Source: Rhodosalinus sediminis
GTDB lineage: Bacteria; Pseudomonadota; Alphaproteobacteria; Rhodobacterales; Rhodobacteraceae
Length of the DNA: 61,695 nt
Assembly (NCBI RefSeq): GCF_003385555.1
Contig: NZ_QOHR01000015.1
Coordinates: forward strand, 1 to 61,695
Direction: 5' to 3'
Part shown: positions 61,252 through 61,695 of the stretch, piece after piece
Layout: each line of letters opens with the position of its first letter
How positions within the stretch are numbered: position 1 is the first letter of the stretch
Position numbers and translations under genes: made by a program
The notes under the pieces: model-generated
What the model was told of the DNA's origin: nothing
Databases searched by the model: none
Seen by the model: only the letters and a program-made list of their open reading frames with translations

Positions 61252-61328
61252 GGGCCCGTAGCTCAACTGGTCAGAGCAGAGCGCTCATAACGCTTTGGTT
61301 GGGGGTTCGAATCCCTCCGGGCCTACCA
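61252..61328 (+). tRNA. tRNA with CAT anticodon (Met elongator or Ile2)
   Basis: The 77-base cloverleaf is complete. The acceptor is GGGCCCG/CGGGCCT with a G1-T72 wobble. The D arm is GCTC/GAGC, the anticodon arm GAGCG/CGCTT around CTCATAA, the variable loop TGGTT, and the T arm GGGGG/CCCTC with TTCGAAT. An encoded ACCA end follows. It is not the initiator, which lacks this acceptor and has a different D arm. Met elongator versus lysidine-modified Ile2 cannot be settled by eye. An integrase remnant directly follows. Confidence 0.95.
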
Positions 61329-61370
61329 TTGCACGATAACGTTTTGTTTTTAATAATTAATTCGTTGGTT

Positions 61371-61400
61371 GTGTCCCACGACGTCAGGGCCGTGGGACAC
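61371..61400. repeat. Perfect inverted repeat between the tRNA and the integrase remnant
   Basis: Arms GTGTCCCACG and CGTGGGACAC enclose a ten-base loop. The 40 bases to the left are strongly AT-rich (TTTTGTTTTTAATAATTAA), unlike the rest of the window. It could be the integrase terminator or an att arm-type site. Confidence 0.7.
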
Positions 61401-61405
61401 TAAGC

Positions 61406-61695
61406 TCAGTCGAAGTTTATGTCGCGCAGCTTCGAGATCGCTTCCGCGGCGAGCAGCCGCCGGTCGGTATCGCGCGTGTAGACCTCGCTCGTCGCGGCCT
61501 GCGGGTCACGCCATGGCGCTCATCAGCTCATACTGCGACCCGCCTGCCTCGGCGATCAGCTTCGCCGCGCCTTTCCTGACACCGTGCTGCGTTCGCTTTT
61601 CAAGGCCTGCCGCGCTGGTCCATTTCTGGATGCGATTTCGGAGCGCCTCTGCTGATTGGAAAGGTTTACCTGTCAATCGGCATCCAAACGGGACC
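61406..61695 (-). pseudogene. Tyrosine recombinase/integrase, 3' part, frameshifted and cut by the window end
   Basis: On the minus strand, 61695-61506 encodes a stretch with HGVRKGAAKLIAEAGG and YELMSAMA, then a stop at 61508-61506. From 61513 to 61406 another frame continues with WRDPQAATSEVYTRD, then DRRLLAAEAI and a stop. Together they give the HxxR and the Tyr nucleophile region of phage-type integrases. Adding one TGGCG copy at 61509-61513 would restore MAWRDP and one frame. Its position against a tRNA 3' end is the classic site of an integrated island. Confidence 0.88.

Noticed and set aside
61406-61519. The short frame before the integrase stop as a separate small gene
   Set aside because: Its sequence is the continuation of the integrase C-terminus (VYTRD and following) and it lacks a start codon in its frame.

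Overview
This 61.7 kb window is a gene-dense, very GC-rich stretch of chromosome. Gene content and protein sequences place it in the Alphaproteobacteria, most likely the Rhodobacterales (Rhodobacteraceae/Paracoccaceae). Supporting markers are a complete PHA granule locus (phaZ, phaC, phaP, phaR), YcjX-GNAT-TIGR01620 and XpaC-TelA-DUF2927 blocks, DUF6476, a plant-type glutamate-cysteine ligase, RpoH, and dispersed intergenic hairpins of the kind common in that family. Almost everything is housekeeping or core metabolism. The one clear mobile trace is at the right end: a tRNA gene with a CAT anticodon followed by the 3' part of a frameshifted tyrosine recombinase.

Left to right: (1) 0-4.5 kb, molybdenum: a ModE-like regulator, modABC molybdate importer, pgsA and moaD-moaE. 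(2) 4.5-9.7 kb: a repeat-rich gap, a coiled-coil membrane protein with an OmpA/BON protein, ubiA, and an rsmE gene enlarged in frame by a dispersed repeat plus a 15-bp minisatellite. (3) 9.7-23.7 kb: gshA, ileS, DUF3253, capsule-export genes kpsT/kpsE with a phosphohexomutase, Mn-dependent pyrophosphatase, a HAD phosphatase, a MaoC hydratase, ribF, a YcgN-type Cys-cluster protein and threonine aldolase. (4) 24-36 kb: YcjX/GNAT/TIGR01620, truA, argD-argF, hrpB, meaB, rpmB and a small copper-related pair. (5) 36-45.8 kb: a DUF2927-TelA-XpaC operon, rluB, tadA, an 812-bp gene-free repeat region, DUF6476, an RluA-type synthase, cardiolipin synthase and rpoH. (6) 45.8-50.3 kb: the PHA locus. (7) 50-61 kb: sugar aminotransferase, glycosyltransferase, prfC, a Hint protein, an SDR, an orphan ABC ATPase, rnd, purN, purM, then the tRNA and integrase remnant.

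Regulation can be read at several places. A ModE-like palindrome sits in front of modA. CTGC-N3-GCAG PhaR boxes overlap the phaC promoter and fill the -35/-10 spacer of phaP. A perfect TGAACCGATCGGTTCA palindrome fills the rpoH promoter spacer in the same way. rpmB has a terminator-like hairpin in its leader.

The most unusual signal is outside the genes. Several families of short intergenic hairpins keep their loop and flanking bases while their stems change in a compensatory way between copies (for example CAAG-N4-TT-N2-AA-N4'-CTTG, six copies). Such covariation indicates selection on folded structure rather than on primary sequence.
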